This document shows, piece after piece, positions 7,459-12,480 of a DNA stretch of 12,480 nt. A program made the position numbers and the translations under genes. The notes beneath the pieces were generated by a model. It did no database searches and was not told the origin of the DNA. It worked only from the letters and a program-made list of their open reading frames with translations. Every line of letters starts with the position of its first letter. The stretch's first letter is position 1. The stretch is taken from positions 1 to 12,480 of the forward strand of contig JAHHLP010000241.1 in the NCBI GenBank assembly GCA_018679295.1. Reading direction: 5' to 3'. Source of the DNA: Rhodothermia bacterium. Lineage in GTDB: Bacteria > Bacteroidota > Rhodothermia > Rhodothermales > JABDKH01.

Positions 7459-9051
7459 CTATCTGCTGGGCAAGGCGCGAACCTTGTTCCAGTAGCGATT
7501 GGCGGCCGCGATTTCGGGATCGACATCGCTGACGATCGCAAGCCATACGTCGGGGCCGTAAAGCAGTTGTCCGAGACGACCTTTAAGCATCGTCATGATT
7601 TTCGAACGGCTGCGGGAACGTTCGTCCGCCGGGATTTGCCCGAATGCTTCTGGCGCCTCGCCGCGGACGTAGTCGTTGAACTCGCTCCACAGTGATGCGG
7701 GCAACGAATAGCCTGCCACAAACTCATCCTTCCGCTCATTCCATCGCCGTCGAAGGTCCGCTTCGTTTGCGTCGAACCATTTGCGAACAAAGTTCATACC
7801 GTACCCGGACTGGACCACAAACATGAAGTAGCGTTCGTCCGTCAATGCGTCCGGATCAAGTAGTTCATCCGGGTAGATTCCTTTGCCGCCCTTGATTGTG
7901 CGGCCGTGAACCGTCGTATACTCGGTGAGGGAATCGGCAGGCGTCGGCGCCGCGGAGTGAGGATTTGGAAGCCCCGATGCAGAGCGCGACATATCGTTCA
8001 TGATCGGCCTGCCCGCAGGCGTGTGATATCGCGCGACGGTCAGGTGGAGGGCGCTCCCATCATTGAAAAGAAACTGCGATTGTACAAGCCCTTTACCGAA
8101 CGTTGGGCGCCCTACTATCAGGCCCCGATCGTTGTCCTGCACTGCTCCCGCAACAATCTCGCTGGCTGATGCCGAATTCTCGTTGACGAGGAGGATGAGT
8201 GGCATGTCTTGGGCGACTCCGCGATCGGAGGCCGAAAAGAACTCCGGGTCGCCTTGTGCGCGTCCTTCCGTGCTTACGATGTCCGCTCCTGTGGGAAGGA
8301 ACTCGTCAGCCAGTGCAATGGCAGCCTCCAGAAGCCCGCCAGGGTTGTCCCGCAGATCGAGGATCAGCCGCGATGCTTCGTCGTCGCGCAGTTGACTCAC
8401 CGCTGACCGGAATTCGTCGATCGTACCCGACGTGAATCGCGCCAGACGCACATACGCCGTACTGTCGTCCAGCATGAACGCTCCGGCCACGGAGTGAATC
8501 GGGATGATTTCCCGTTCGACCACTACGGTCATCTCTTTGTTGATCGCGGGGCGCAGCAGCGTGAGTTCGACGTCAGTGCCTTTGGGTCCCTTGATTCTGT
8601 CCTGGACCACCAGCGAGGGCAGCCCGACTGCTGCCGAGTCGTCAATCAAAATGATGCGATCGCCAGGCAGTATGCCGGCACGGTCGCCGGGTCCGTCAGC
8701 GACCACCGAGACGACGCGGGCGGTATCTCCGACCATCTCGAACCAGAGGCCAACGCCACCGAAGCTCCCGTTGATTTCTTCCCTGATCGACGGCAGATGA
8801 CGCTGGTCAACATAGATAGAGTACGGATCCAGAAGCTCGGTCATGCCGCGGATCGCGCTGTCGACAAGCTTCTCCTCATCGGGTGGGTCGATGTAGGCTC
8901 TCTCTATCAACCCAATGACTCGATCGATCTTATCCGTGGGCGCCGTCCCCGTCAATCCGCCGCCGACGCCGCTTCGGGCGAGCAACAGACCGGCCAAAAT
9001 GCCGGTGAGAAATACCGCGCTGATGCCGAGGTACAAGACGGACCTGCTCAT
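7459..9051 (-). CDS. S41 family carboxyl-terminal processing protease with PDZ domain (CtpA-like)
   Basis: A 530-residue membrane-anchored serine protease of the periplasm. It has an N-terminal anchor helix (about 6-25), a helical prodomain with DPYSIYVD (75-82), a PDZ domain (about 95-180, GGVGLWFE to the GDRIILID block), then the S41 core with LILDLRDNPGGLL (229-241). NENSASASE (290-298) carries the nucleophile, assigned to S295. K320 (TFGKG) and Q324 reproduce the Ser-25-Lys-4-Gln spacing of CtpB/CtpA, so the catalytic dyad is intact. A roughly 130-residue helical tail (400-530) follows the core. The start at 9051 is chosen because its ATG overlaps the methyltransferase stop as ATGA, a standard coupling; an in-frame ATG at 9096 would overlap the upstream gene by 49 bases and put charged residues before the anchor. 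The substrate is unknown. Neighbouring genes point to envelope protein processing. Confidence 0.93.
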   Translation of the reverse strand: MSRSVLYLGISAVFLTGILAGLLLARSGVGGGLTGTAPTDKIDRVIGLIERAYIDPPDEEKLVDSAIRGMTELLDPYSIYVDQRHLPSIREEINGSFGGVGLWFEMVGDTARVVSVVADGPGDRAGILPGDRIILIDDSAAVGLPSLVVQDRIKGPKGTDVELTLLRPAINKEMTVVVEREIIPIHSVAGAFMLDDSTAYVRLARFTSGTIDEFRSAVSQLRDDEASRLILDLRDNPGGLLEAAIALADEFLPTGADIVSTEGRAQGDPEFFSASDRGVAQDMPLILLVNENSASASEIVAGAVQDNDRGLIVGRPTFGKGLVQSQFLFNDGSALHLTVARYHTPAGRPIMNDMSRSASGLPNPHSAAPTPADSLTEYTTVHGRTIKGGKGIYPDELLDPDALTDERYFMFVVQSGYGMNFVRKWFDANEADLRRRWNERKDEFVAGYSLPASLWSEFNDYVRGEAPEAFGQIPADERSRSRSKIMTMLKGRLGQLLYGPDVWLAIVSDVDPEIAAANRYWNKVRALPSR

Positions 9052-9863
9052 GCTACCTCGCCGTTTCGCGATCTCCGAATAAGACATACCCCACAAACCA
9101 ACAGGTCATAACTGGCGACGACCGCGGGATCGGCAACGATCGACTTCCAGGCGGAGTGCATGTCGCGGGACCACCTGATGTCATCGAGGACTACCACCGC
9201 GTGCGGTGAGGCCTTGTCCGCAATCTGGCGGAAGTATTCCCGGGTTGCACCGCCGTCATGGTGGCCATCGATGTAGGCGAAGTCGATCGGCTTCAGTGTA
9301 GGAAGCACCTCCGGCACCATTTCTTGAAACGATCCCGACACCAGAGTCACGTTCCCCAGGTTCATGCGCGTGAAGTTGATGCTGGCCACGCGGGCCAGGT
9401 CCTTTCCGCCCTCCATTGTGGTGAGGCGGCCGGACTCGTTCAAGTCGATGGCGGCTGCGATGTAGGCGGCGGAGATACCGACGCATGTTCCAAGCTCGAG
9501 GCACTGTGTGGGCCGCAACGCCCTCACGAGGTTAAACAGTGCAAGGCCCTCGTGACGCGGAACGCTGTATGATACGACCTCTCGCAAGGTTCGGGTCACA
9601 GTTGGTCGCTCGGTCGCTCGTCCATTGCCCGTTCCGTAATCCGTATAGGTGACTGTTGTCGTGTCCCTGAGCATCTTCCTGCGGGCCGACTCGATCGTTT
9701 CCGTCCAGTAGGCCTCGCCCGGGTCAAGCTCGCCGCGGATCGCCCTGTCGAGAGCTTTTCGAACGGCGGCGTCAACCTCGTCAATCGGCTTACCACGTCG
9801 GACAGCAAGGCGGCCGGCCAGCCTGAACCCGACGCGGTGGGATAGGGTCCGAATTCCGGTCAT
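9048..9863 (-). CDS. Class I SAM-dependent methyltransferase of unknown substrate
   Basis: 271 residues, cytoplasmic. A helical N-terminal region (1-100) contains ARRKMLRDTTTV and a DYGTGN segment (75-80), comparable to the DFGAGS motif seen before the Rossmann core in Bacteroidota methyltransferases of this type. The core starts with the SAM-binding motif CLELGTCVGISAAY (121-134). The acidic ribose-contacting position is probably E151 (TTMEGG). The post-core signature is FAYIDGHHDGGATREYF (195-211), and the VVVLDDIRWS segment (223-232) is typical of O-methyltransferase/Methyltransf_24-like proteins. It has no signal peptide or membrane helix. It is the first gene of a leftward transcript and is translationally coupled to the S41 protease by an ATGA overlap. 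A promoter with Bacteroidota consensus lies 30-60 bp upstream. Small-molecule O-methylation is the most likely chemistry; the substrate cannot be inferred. Confidence 0.86.
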   Translation of the reverse strand: MTGIRTLSHRVGFRLAGRLAVRRGKPIDEVDAAVRKALDRAIRGELDPGEAYWTETIESARRKMLRDTTTVTYTDYGTGNGRATERPTVTRTLREVVSYSVPRHEGLALFNLVRALRPTQCLELGTCVGISAAYIAAAIDLNESGRLTTMEGGKDLARVASINFTRMNLGNVTLVSGSFQEMVPEVLPTLKPIDFAYIDGHHDGGATREYFRQIADKASPHAVVVLDDIRWSRDMHSAWKSIVADPAVVASYDLLVCGVCLIRRSRNGEVA

Positions 9864-9892
9864 TAGAAATGATCGACAGTCAGTGGGACGTT

Positions 9893-9922
9893 CAAATTTA
9901 ACGCGCTGGAGCCAGCCGTCAA
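9893..9922 (-). promoter_or_regulatory. Bacteroidota housekeeping-type promoter for the methyltransferase-protease operon
   Basis: On the minus strand TTG (9922-9920) is followed by exactly 19 bp and then TAAATTTG (9900-9893). This is a complete match to the TAnnTTTG -7 element, and the TTG core of the -33 element is at the optimal spacing. Transcription would start near 9886, about 23 bases before the ATG at 9863. This is the best-matching promoter in the window, and it supports a Bacteroidota/Rhodothermota host with the corresponding primary sigma factor. Confidence 0.58.
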
Positions 9923-9940
9923 TCGGACTTTATGTGTGTT

Positions 9941-9970
9941 TGTAACCTTTCCACGCGCAGAAGCGTCTTT
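9941..9970 (+). promoter_or_regulatory. Candidate ECF-type (autoregulatory) promoter of the sigma factor operon
   Basis: TGTAACC (9941-9947), 16 bp, then CGTCTTT (9964-9970). An AAC-containing -35 and a CGTC -10 with 16-17 bp between them is the usual architecture of ECF sigma-dependent promoters, and ECF genes are often transcribed from such a site by their own product. Transcription would begin near 9975, giving a leader of about 57 bases before the GTG start at 10032. A housekeeping reading (TTTG at 9939-9942, 21 bp, CGTCTTTG) overlaps it but has CG in place of the required TA. Confidence 0.5.
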
Positions 9971-9983
9971 GGCCTAAACACGA

Positions 9984-10013
9984 GAGACGTCTCGAACTTC
10001 ATTACGAAGTAAT
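9984..10013. other. Palindrome and overlapping hairpins in the sigma gene leader
   Basis: GAGACGTCTC (9984-9993) is a perfect ten-base palindrome. Directly after it, ACTTC-ATTAC-GAAGT (9996-10010) and ATTAC-GAA-GTAAT (10001-10013) are two inverted repeats that share bases, so only one can form at a time. They lie between the ECF promoter candidate and the start codon. They may be a regulator-binding site or a leader RNA switch controlling sigma translation. Stems are short, and chance cannot be excluded. Confidence 0.25.
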
Positions 10014-10031
10014 CGGCAAGCTGGTGAATCT

Positions 10032-10550
10032 GTGAAGGTACGGGAATTTGAACGGTTGGTAGGAGAGTCGAGCGACCGACTGTTCGGCTACGCGGTTCAT
10101 TTCCTCGCGAATAGGGAGGAAGCGCAGGATGTCGTTCAGGATGTGTACATGCGCCTCTGGGATAACCGGTCTCTTGTGCAGGCGGATGGAGCGATGGGAT
10201 GGTTGATCAGCGTTACGCGAAACCTGTGCTTGGACCGGCTTCGGAGACGCAAGGTGCGATCTATCGTGACCGTCGACTCGGATCGCGTGGGCGATCACGC
10301 AACGAGTCAGAGCAGTCCCGAAGATGATGCCTCAGCGTCGGTTTTCGAGGCGCTACTGATAGACGCGATGGAGAACCTGCCGGAGCAGCAGAAAAGCATC
10401 GTCATACTTCGAGAGATGATCGGGATGAGCTATCAGGAAATCAGTGATGCACTTGATCTGCCGCTCACGACGGTCAAGGTATATCTGCACCGCGGCCGAC
10501 GGCATCTGCGGCGTCAACTTGCAACGGTAATCGACAGCGAGGCTGTTTGA
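10032..10550 (+). CDS. ECF (extracytoplasmic function) RNA polymerase sigma factor
   Basis: 172 residues, full length for a two-domain ECF sigma factor. Region 2 spans about 7-75: LFGYAVHFLANREEAQDVVQD, then VYMRLWDN (38-45) and GWLISVTRNLCLDRLRRRK (56-74), covering core-binding and -10 recognition. A short acidic/Ser-rich linker (80-103) follows. Region 4 spans about 105-165, with LPEQQKSIVILREMIGMSY and the helix-turn-helix QEISDALDLPLTTVKVYLHR (135-154) that reads the -35. No extra C-terminal sensor domain is present. The start is GTG at 10032; no in-frame ATG lies close upstream, and starting at the first internal Met would delete part of region 2. It heads a four-gene operon with an anti-sigma gene at the next position, so activity is probably set by sequestration at the membrane. 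It is probably also self-activated via the promoter at 9941-9970. Confidence 0.95.
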   Translation: MKVREFERLVGESSDRLFGYAVHFLANREEAQDVVQDVYMRLWDNRSLVQADGAMGWLISVTRNLCLDRLRRRKVRSIVTVDSDRVGDHATSQSSPEDDASASVFEALLIDAMENLPEQQKSIVILREMIGMSYQEISDALDLPLTTVKVYLHRGRRHLRRQLATVIDSEAV

Positions 10551-10555
10551 AACGG

Positions 10556-11116
10556 ATGAATTACGATTGGCTGGACGAAAGGGTCGAAGCGTACGTGGAC
10601 GGAGAGCTGTCGGGCGCTGACCTGGAGAGGTTTGAGGCGGGACTCACTGAGAGTGCCGATCTAAGGACAGCTGTGGCGACCGCTCGCCGCATCCGTGAGG
10701 TGATGGCTTCCGTCCCTCTGCCGCAATGTCCGGAGCCGGCGGTCGCGGACGTTTTGCGATTGGCGTCCGAAAGCCGAAGGTCCCTGTCGATGCGCGACCG
10801 CTACATCGAGGCACTACGCCCACGGCGGCGCCTGGTGCAAGTGTTCGCAGTCGCAGCGGTAGTCGCGATCGGCGGCTCACTGATTTTGCGAGACCTTGGG
10901 CCGCAGAACGAGGTGGAACAGGGCCTCGCGGACGTGAAGCTCGCACTCGCCTATGTGGGCGAGGCCGGACGGCAGGCTGGAGACATCGTCCGCATCGAAG
11001 TGGTCGACGAAGGCGTAGTCAGGCCGATTCGCCGTGCGGTAAGTCATGTCACCGGCGAAGACGTAAACGGTCGCAGCCAAGGAGCCGCGGCAGTGGAATC
11101 AACACGAGATAACTAA
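10556..11116 (+). CDS. Single-pass membrane anti-sigma factor (non-zinc type)
   Basis: 186 residues. The N-terminal cytoplasmic part (1-90) opens with WLDERVEAYVDGELSGADLE, the helix found in anti-sigma domains, then AVATARRIREVMASVP. One membrane helix spans about 93-111 (LVQVFAVAAVVAIGGSLIL), preceded by RPRRR, which orients the N-terminus inside. The periplasmic part is about 75 residues and ends in a polar tail. The H-x3-C-x2-C zinc motif of ZAS-type anti-sigmas is absent: the cytoplasmic domain has one Cys (58) and no His. The chosen ATG starts 5 bp after the sigma stop. A TTG at 10547 would overlap that stop as TTGA and add three residues. The role as partner of the adjacent ECF sigma is inferred from the gene order, the anti-sigma-like N-terminus and the topology. 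Confidence 0.78.
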   Translation: MNYDWLDERVEAYVDGELSGADLERFEAGLTESADLRTAVATARRIREVMASVPLPQCPEPAVADVLRLASESRRSLSMRDRYIEALRPRRRLVQVFAVAAVVAIGGSLILRDLGPQNEVEQGLADVKLALAYVGEAGRQAGDIVRIEVVDEGVVRPIRRAVSHVTGEDVNGRSQGAAAVESTRDN

Positions 11117-11126
11117 ACGGGATAGA

Positions 11127-11675
11127 ATGATGAATAGGATACTCATAGCTGCTGCGGCACTCGCGATGCTCGTGGCTGTGCCGGTTGCAAAAGGCCAGGC
11201 ATCGCTCGACAGCGAGCCGGGCTACGTAGATCTCGACGCGATAGAGGCATGGTTCGGAGATCAGCCGTTTCTCTTTGTGAACGTGAAGGGAGCGCTGTTG
11301 AATCTCGTGGCCGAGGCCTCGCGCGGCGAGGATCCCGAACTATACGAACTGCTGAGTCGGCTCAAGGCGATTCAGGTCCGCGGCTTCAAGAATGACGACG
11401 CGAACCTCGCCGATGTCCGGCGGAAGGCGGATGGCCTCTCAAGAGACCTCGACAAACGCGGCTGGGAGACGGTGGTGCGCGTCCGAGAGGACGATGAACA
11501 GGTAGACCTCTTCATGAAGTCGAATGGAGATCGTATCTCGGGTCTCATGATTATGGTCGTGCAGGACCACGAAGACGAGACCGTGTTTGTCAACATTGTG
11601 GGAGACATCGACCCTGCACAGATTGGGCGCCTAGGACGGAAGTTCAAGATCGATGAGCTGGACAGAGACTGGTAG
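11127..11675 (+). CDS. Secreted DUF4252-domain protein
   Basis: 182 residues with a Sec signal peptide (hydrophobic core about 5-20, probable cleavage near AKG/QA, residues 21-25). No lipobox Cys is present, so the mature protein is soluble in the periplasm or secreted. The mature region has the DUF4252 pattern: GYVDLDAIEAWF (32-43), FVNVKGALLNLVAEASRGEDPE (50-71), LLSRLKAIQVRGF (75-87), RGWETVVRVREDDEQVDLF (111-129), then a hydrophobic strand pair IMVVQDHEDETVFVNIVGDID (142-162). DUF4252 has no established biochemical function and is often found near ECF sigma genes in Bacteroidota. Two adjacent ATGs exist (11127, 11130); the first is used. The gap to the anti-sigma gene is 10 bp, which supports cotranscription. 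It is homologous to the next gene product. Confidence 0.82.
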   Translation: MMNRILIAAAALAMLVAVPVAKGQASLDSEPGYVDLDAIEAWFGDQPFLFVNVKGALLNLVAEASRGEDPELYELLSRLKAIQVRGFKNDDANLADVRRKADGLSRDLDKRGWETVVRVREDDEQVDLFMKSNGDRISGLMIMVVQDHEDETVFVNIVGDIDPAQIGRLGRKFKIDELDRDW

Positions 11676-11775
11676 GCGGGGACACTCGGATAGCTCGGAG
11701 CTGCCTACAAGACGCAGTGATGGGCCGCTTCGCCAGCAAACCCAATGATCACCTGTTACAGAACCCTTTGATCAA

Positions 11776-12312
11776 ATGAAAGCTGCAACCACCGTTTTCG
11801 TTCTCGCTTCCGCGGTTCTTGCGTCAGGATGCCTGTACTCGCGCGAGATTTCGCATGTCCGCGACTCAATCGAGCGAGCCTTCCCGGGGGCCGACTTCGA
11901 CAGGAAGATGGTACTGTCGGTCGGGTCGTTTTGGATGCGAACGTCATCATGGATCCTGGGCATGACAGGCGATGAGGATGCCGAGAACATTTCCGGATAC
12001 CTGTCGGACATCAACCGTGTTAAAATCGGCGTGTACGACACCGAGAATTTGCCGGAAGACGGTGCGTCGGGCGCGCTGTTTACCCATCTCCTGGATCACG
12101 GCTGGGAGCGGGCCGTGCAGGTTCGCGACGAGGAGGGACACGTTTGGGTGCTCTACAGGTCACACCGCGACCGCATTCGCGACGCCTTCGTGATCGTGCT
12201 CGATGACGAGCAGCTGGTGATTGCCCGCGTTGACGGCCATCTGGATAGACTTATTCAGAAGGCTATGGAAGATTACCGCCCGTTGCGGGAGTTCGCGACT
12301 GAGAGAAGTTGA
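11776..12312 (+). CDS. DUF4252-like lipoprotein
   Basis: 178 residues. The lipobox LASGC (15-19) after a hydrophobic stretch predicts signal peptidase II cleavage and lipidation of C19. The +2 residue is Leu, not Asp, so under the E. coli sorting rule it would reach the outer membrane. The mature part lines up with the previous gene product: VLSVGSFWMRTSSWILGMTGDEDAE (46-70), LSDINRVKIGVYDTEN (76-91), HGWERAVQVRDEEGHVWVLY (108-127) and AFVIVLDDEQLVIARVDGHLD (137-157). It therefore appears to be a diverged duplicate of the DUF4252 fold, with lower similarity to the family pattern. It is separated from its paralog by 100 bp that include a perfect TTTGATCAAA palindrome (11767-11776) touching the ATG. 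No independent promoter was recognised. Function unknown; a surface or periplasmic sensor or effector of the sigma module is an inference. Confidence 0.72.
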   Translation: MKAATTVFVLASAVLASGCLYSREISHVRDSIERAFPGADFDRKMVLSVGSFWMRTSSWILGMTGDEDAENISGYLSDINRVKIGVYDTENLPEDGASGALFTHLLDHGWERAVQVRDEEGHVWVLYRSHRDRIRDAFVIVLDDEQLVIARVDGHLDRLIQKAMEDYRPLREFATERS

Positions 12313-12320
12313 GTAACTCC

Positions 12321-12386
12321 GTCCTGCCCGCGCAGCCCGATGGTCCTGCCCGCGCAGCCCGATCGTCGTGCCCGCGGCAGCGGGTA
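12321..12386. repeat. 22-bp tandem repeat, three copies, the last forming a hairpin
   Basis: Two 22-bp units at 12321-12342 and 12343-12364 differ only at the last base. Both contain CTGCCCGCGCAGCCCGAT. A third, diverged unit (12365-12386) has CCCGC-GGCA-GCGGG, a hairpin with a four-base loop (12371-12384). The block begins eight bases after the lipoprotein stop. Such GC-rich, hairpin-forming intergenic repeats resemble REP-type elements. It may also act as the operon's transcript end, but no T-run follows. Confidence 0.7.
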
Positions 12387-12416
12387 TCCATTGGCTTGCC
12401 TCACCGTCGCATGGGT

Positions 12417-12467
12417 CCCGGGTCTACGCCCGGGATGACCACGAAAGGGTCTTCGCCCGGGATGACC
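12417..12467. repeat. Pair of 21-bp palindrome-containing repeats (REP-like)
   Basis: Two direct copies at 12420-12440 and 12447-12467 differ by a single base (A/T in the loop). Each contains CGCCCGGGATGACC. The first forms CCCGGG-TCTACG-CCCGGG (12417-12434), a six-pair hairpin. The copies start 27 bp apart. Intergenic palindromes of this form, with CCCGGG stems beside ATGACC, look like dispersed genomic repeats, not regulatory sites of one gene. Copy number elsewhere in the genome is unknown. The window ends 13 bp further on, with nothing else recognised in 12313-12480. Confidence 0.65.
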
Positions 12468-12480
12468 TTGTCGCCATACC

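Noticed and set aside
8494..9111. 205-codon open frame on the plus strand
   Set aside because: Antisense to the N-terminal half of the S41 protease, which has an intact PDZ domain in the other strand. Low-complexity D/R/Q composition suggests a shadow.
11676..11775. Separate promoter or terminator between the two DUF4252 genes
   Set aside because: No TTG-N19-TAnnTTTG or AAC-N16-CGTC pair is visible, and the inverted repeats (AGCTC/GAGCT, TTTGATCAAA) have loops too small or no T-run. Co-transcription is the simpler reading.
12321..12467. Possible CRISPR array in the terminal repeats
   Set aside because: The 22-bp units abut without spacers, the second pair has a six-base gap, and no cas gene is present. 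Palindromic REP-like repeats explain them better.

Overview
The window looks like chromosomal, GC-rich (roughly 58-60% by eye) DNA from a member of the Bacteroidota/Rhodothermota side of the FCB group. The evidence is a GlmU-like sugar nucleotidyltransferase of the Bacteroidota type, two DUF4252-type envelope proteins behind an ECF sigma factor, a SAM methyltransferase of a type common in that group, and a near-perfect Bacteroidota housekeeping promoter (TTG, 19 bp, TAAATTTG) in front of the methyltransferase. The phylum call is inferred from protein style and promoter architecture, not from a marker tree. There is no rRNA, tRNA, CRISPR array, phage or transposase gene, and no gene-free stretch over about 230 bases.

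Layout. Bases 1-36 are probably the last codons of a rightward gene, separated by a GNRA-loop hairpin from a leftward GlmU-like gene (53-1327). A rightward metabolic block follows: small transaldolase (1470-2138), beta-CASP metallo-beta-lactamase-fold nuclease (2195-3601), and a 964-residue FAD plus iron-sulfur oxidoreductase (3653-6547). It meets a leftward block whose transcription order is SAM methyltransferase (9863-9048), S41/CtpA-type PDZ protease (9051-7459, ATGA overlap with the methyltransferase) and a small exported probable outer-membrane beta-barrel protein (7235-6573). Divergently, a rightward operon encodes an ECF sigma factor (GTG start, 10032), a single-pass anti-sigma factor without zinc ligands, a secreted DUF4252 protein and a DUF4252-like lipoprotein (ends 12312). 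The window closes in a cluster of short GC-rich palindromic repeats.

How it may work together. The left half is unlinked housekeeping: sugar-nucleotide or cell-envelope precursor synthesis, pentose phosphate metabolism, RNA processing and 2-hydroxyacid oxidation. The right half is dominated by envelope proteins. The 168-bp divergent promoter region between the methyltransferase and the sigma gene carries two different promoter architectures facing apart: a housekeeping type to the left, and an ECF type (TGTAACC, 16 bp, CGTC) to the right. This suggests the sigma factor activates its own operon, with the membrane anti-sigma and the two exported DUF4252 proteins acting as sensor or output parts. 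That small regulon-like module, with a PDZ protease next door, is the best candidate here for a poorly described system. Its signal and function cannot be read from the sequence.
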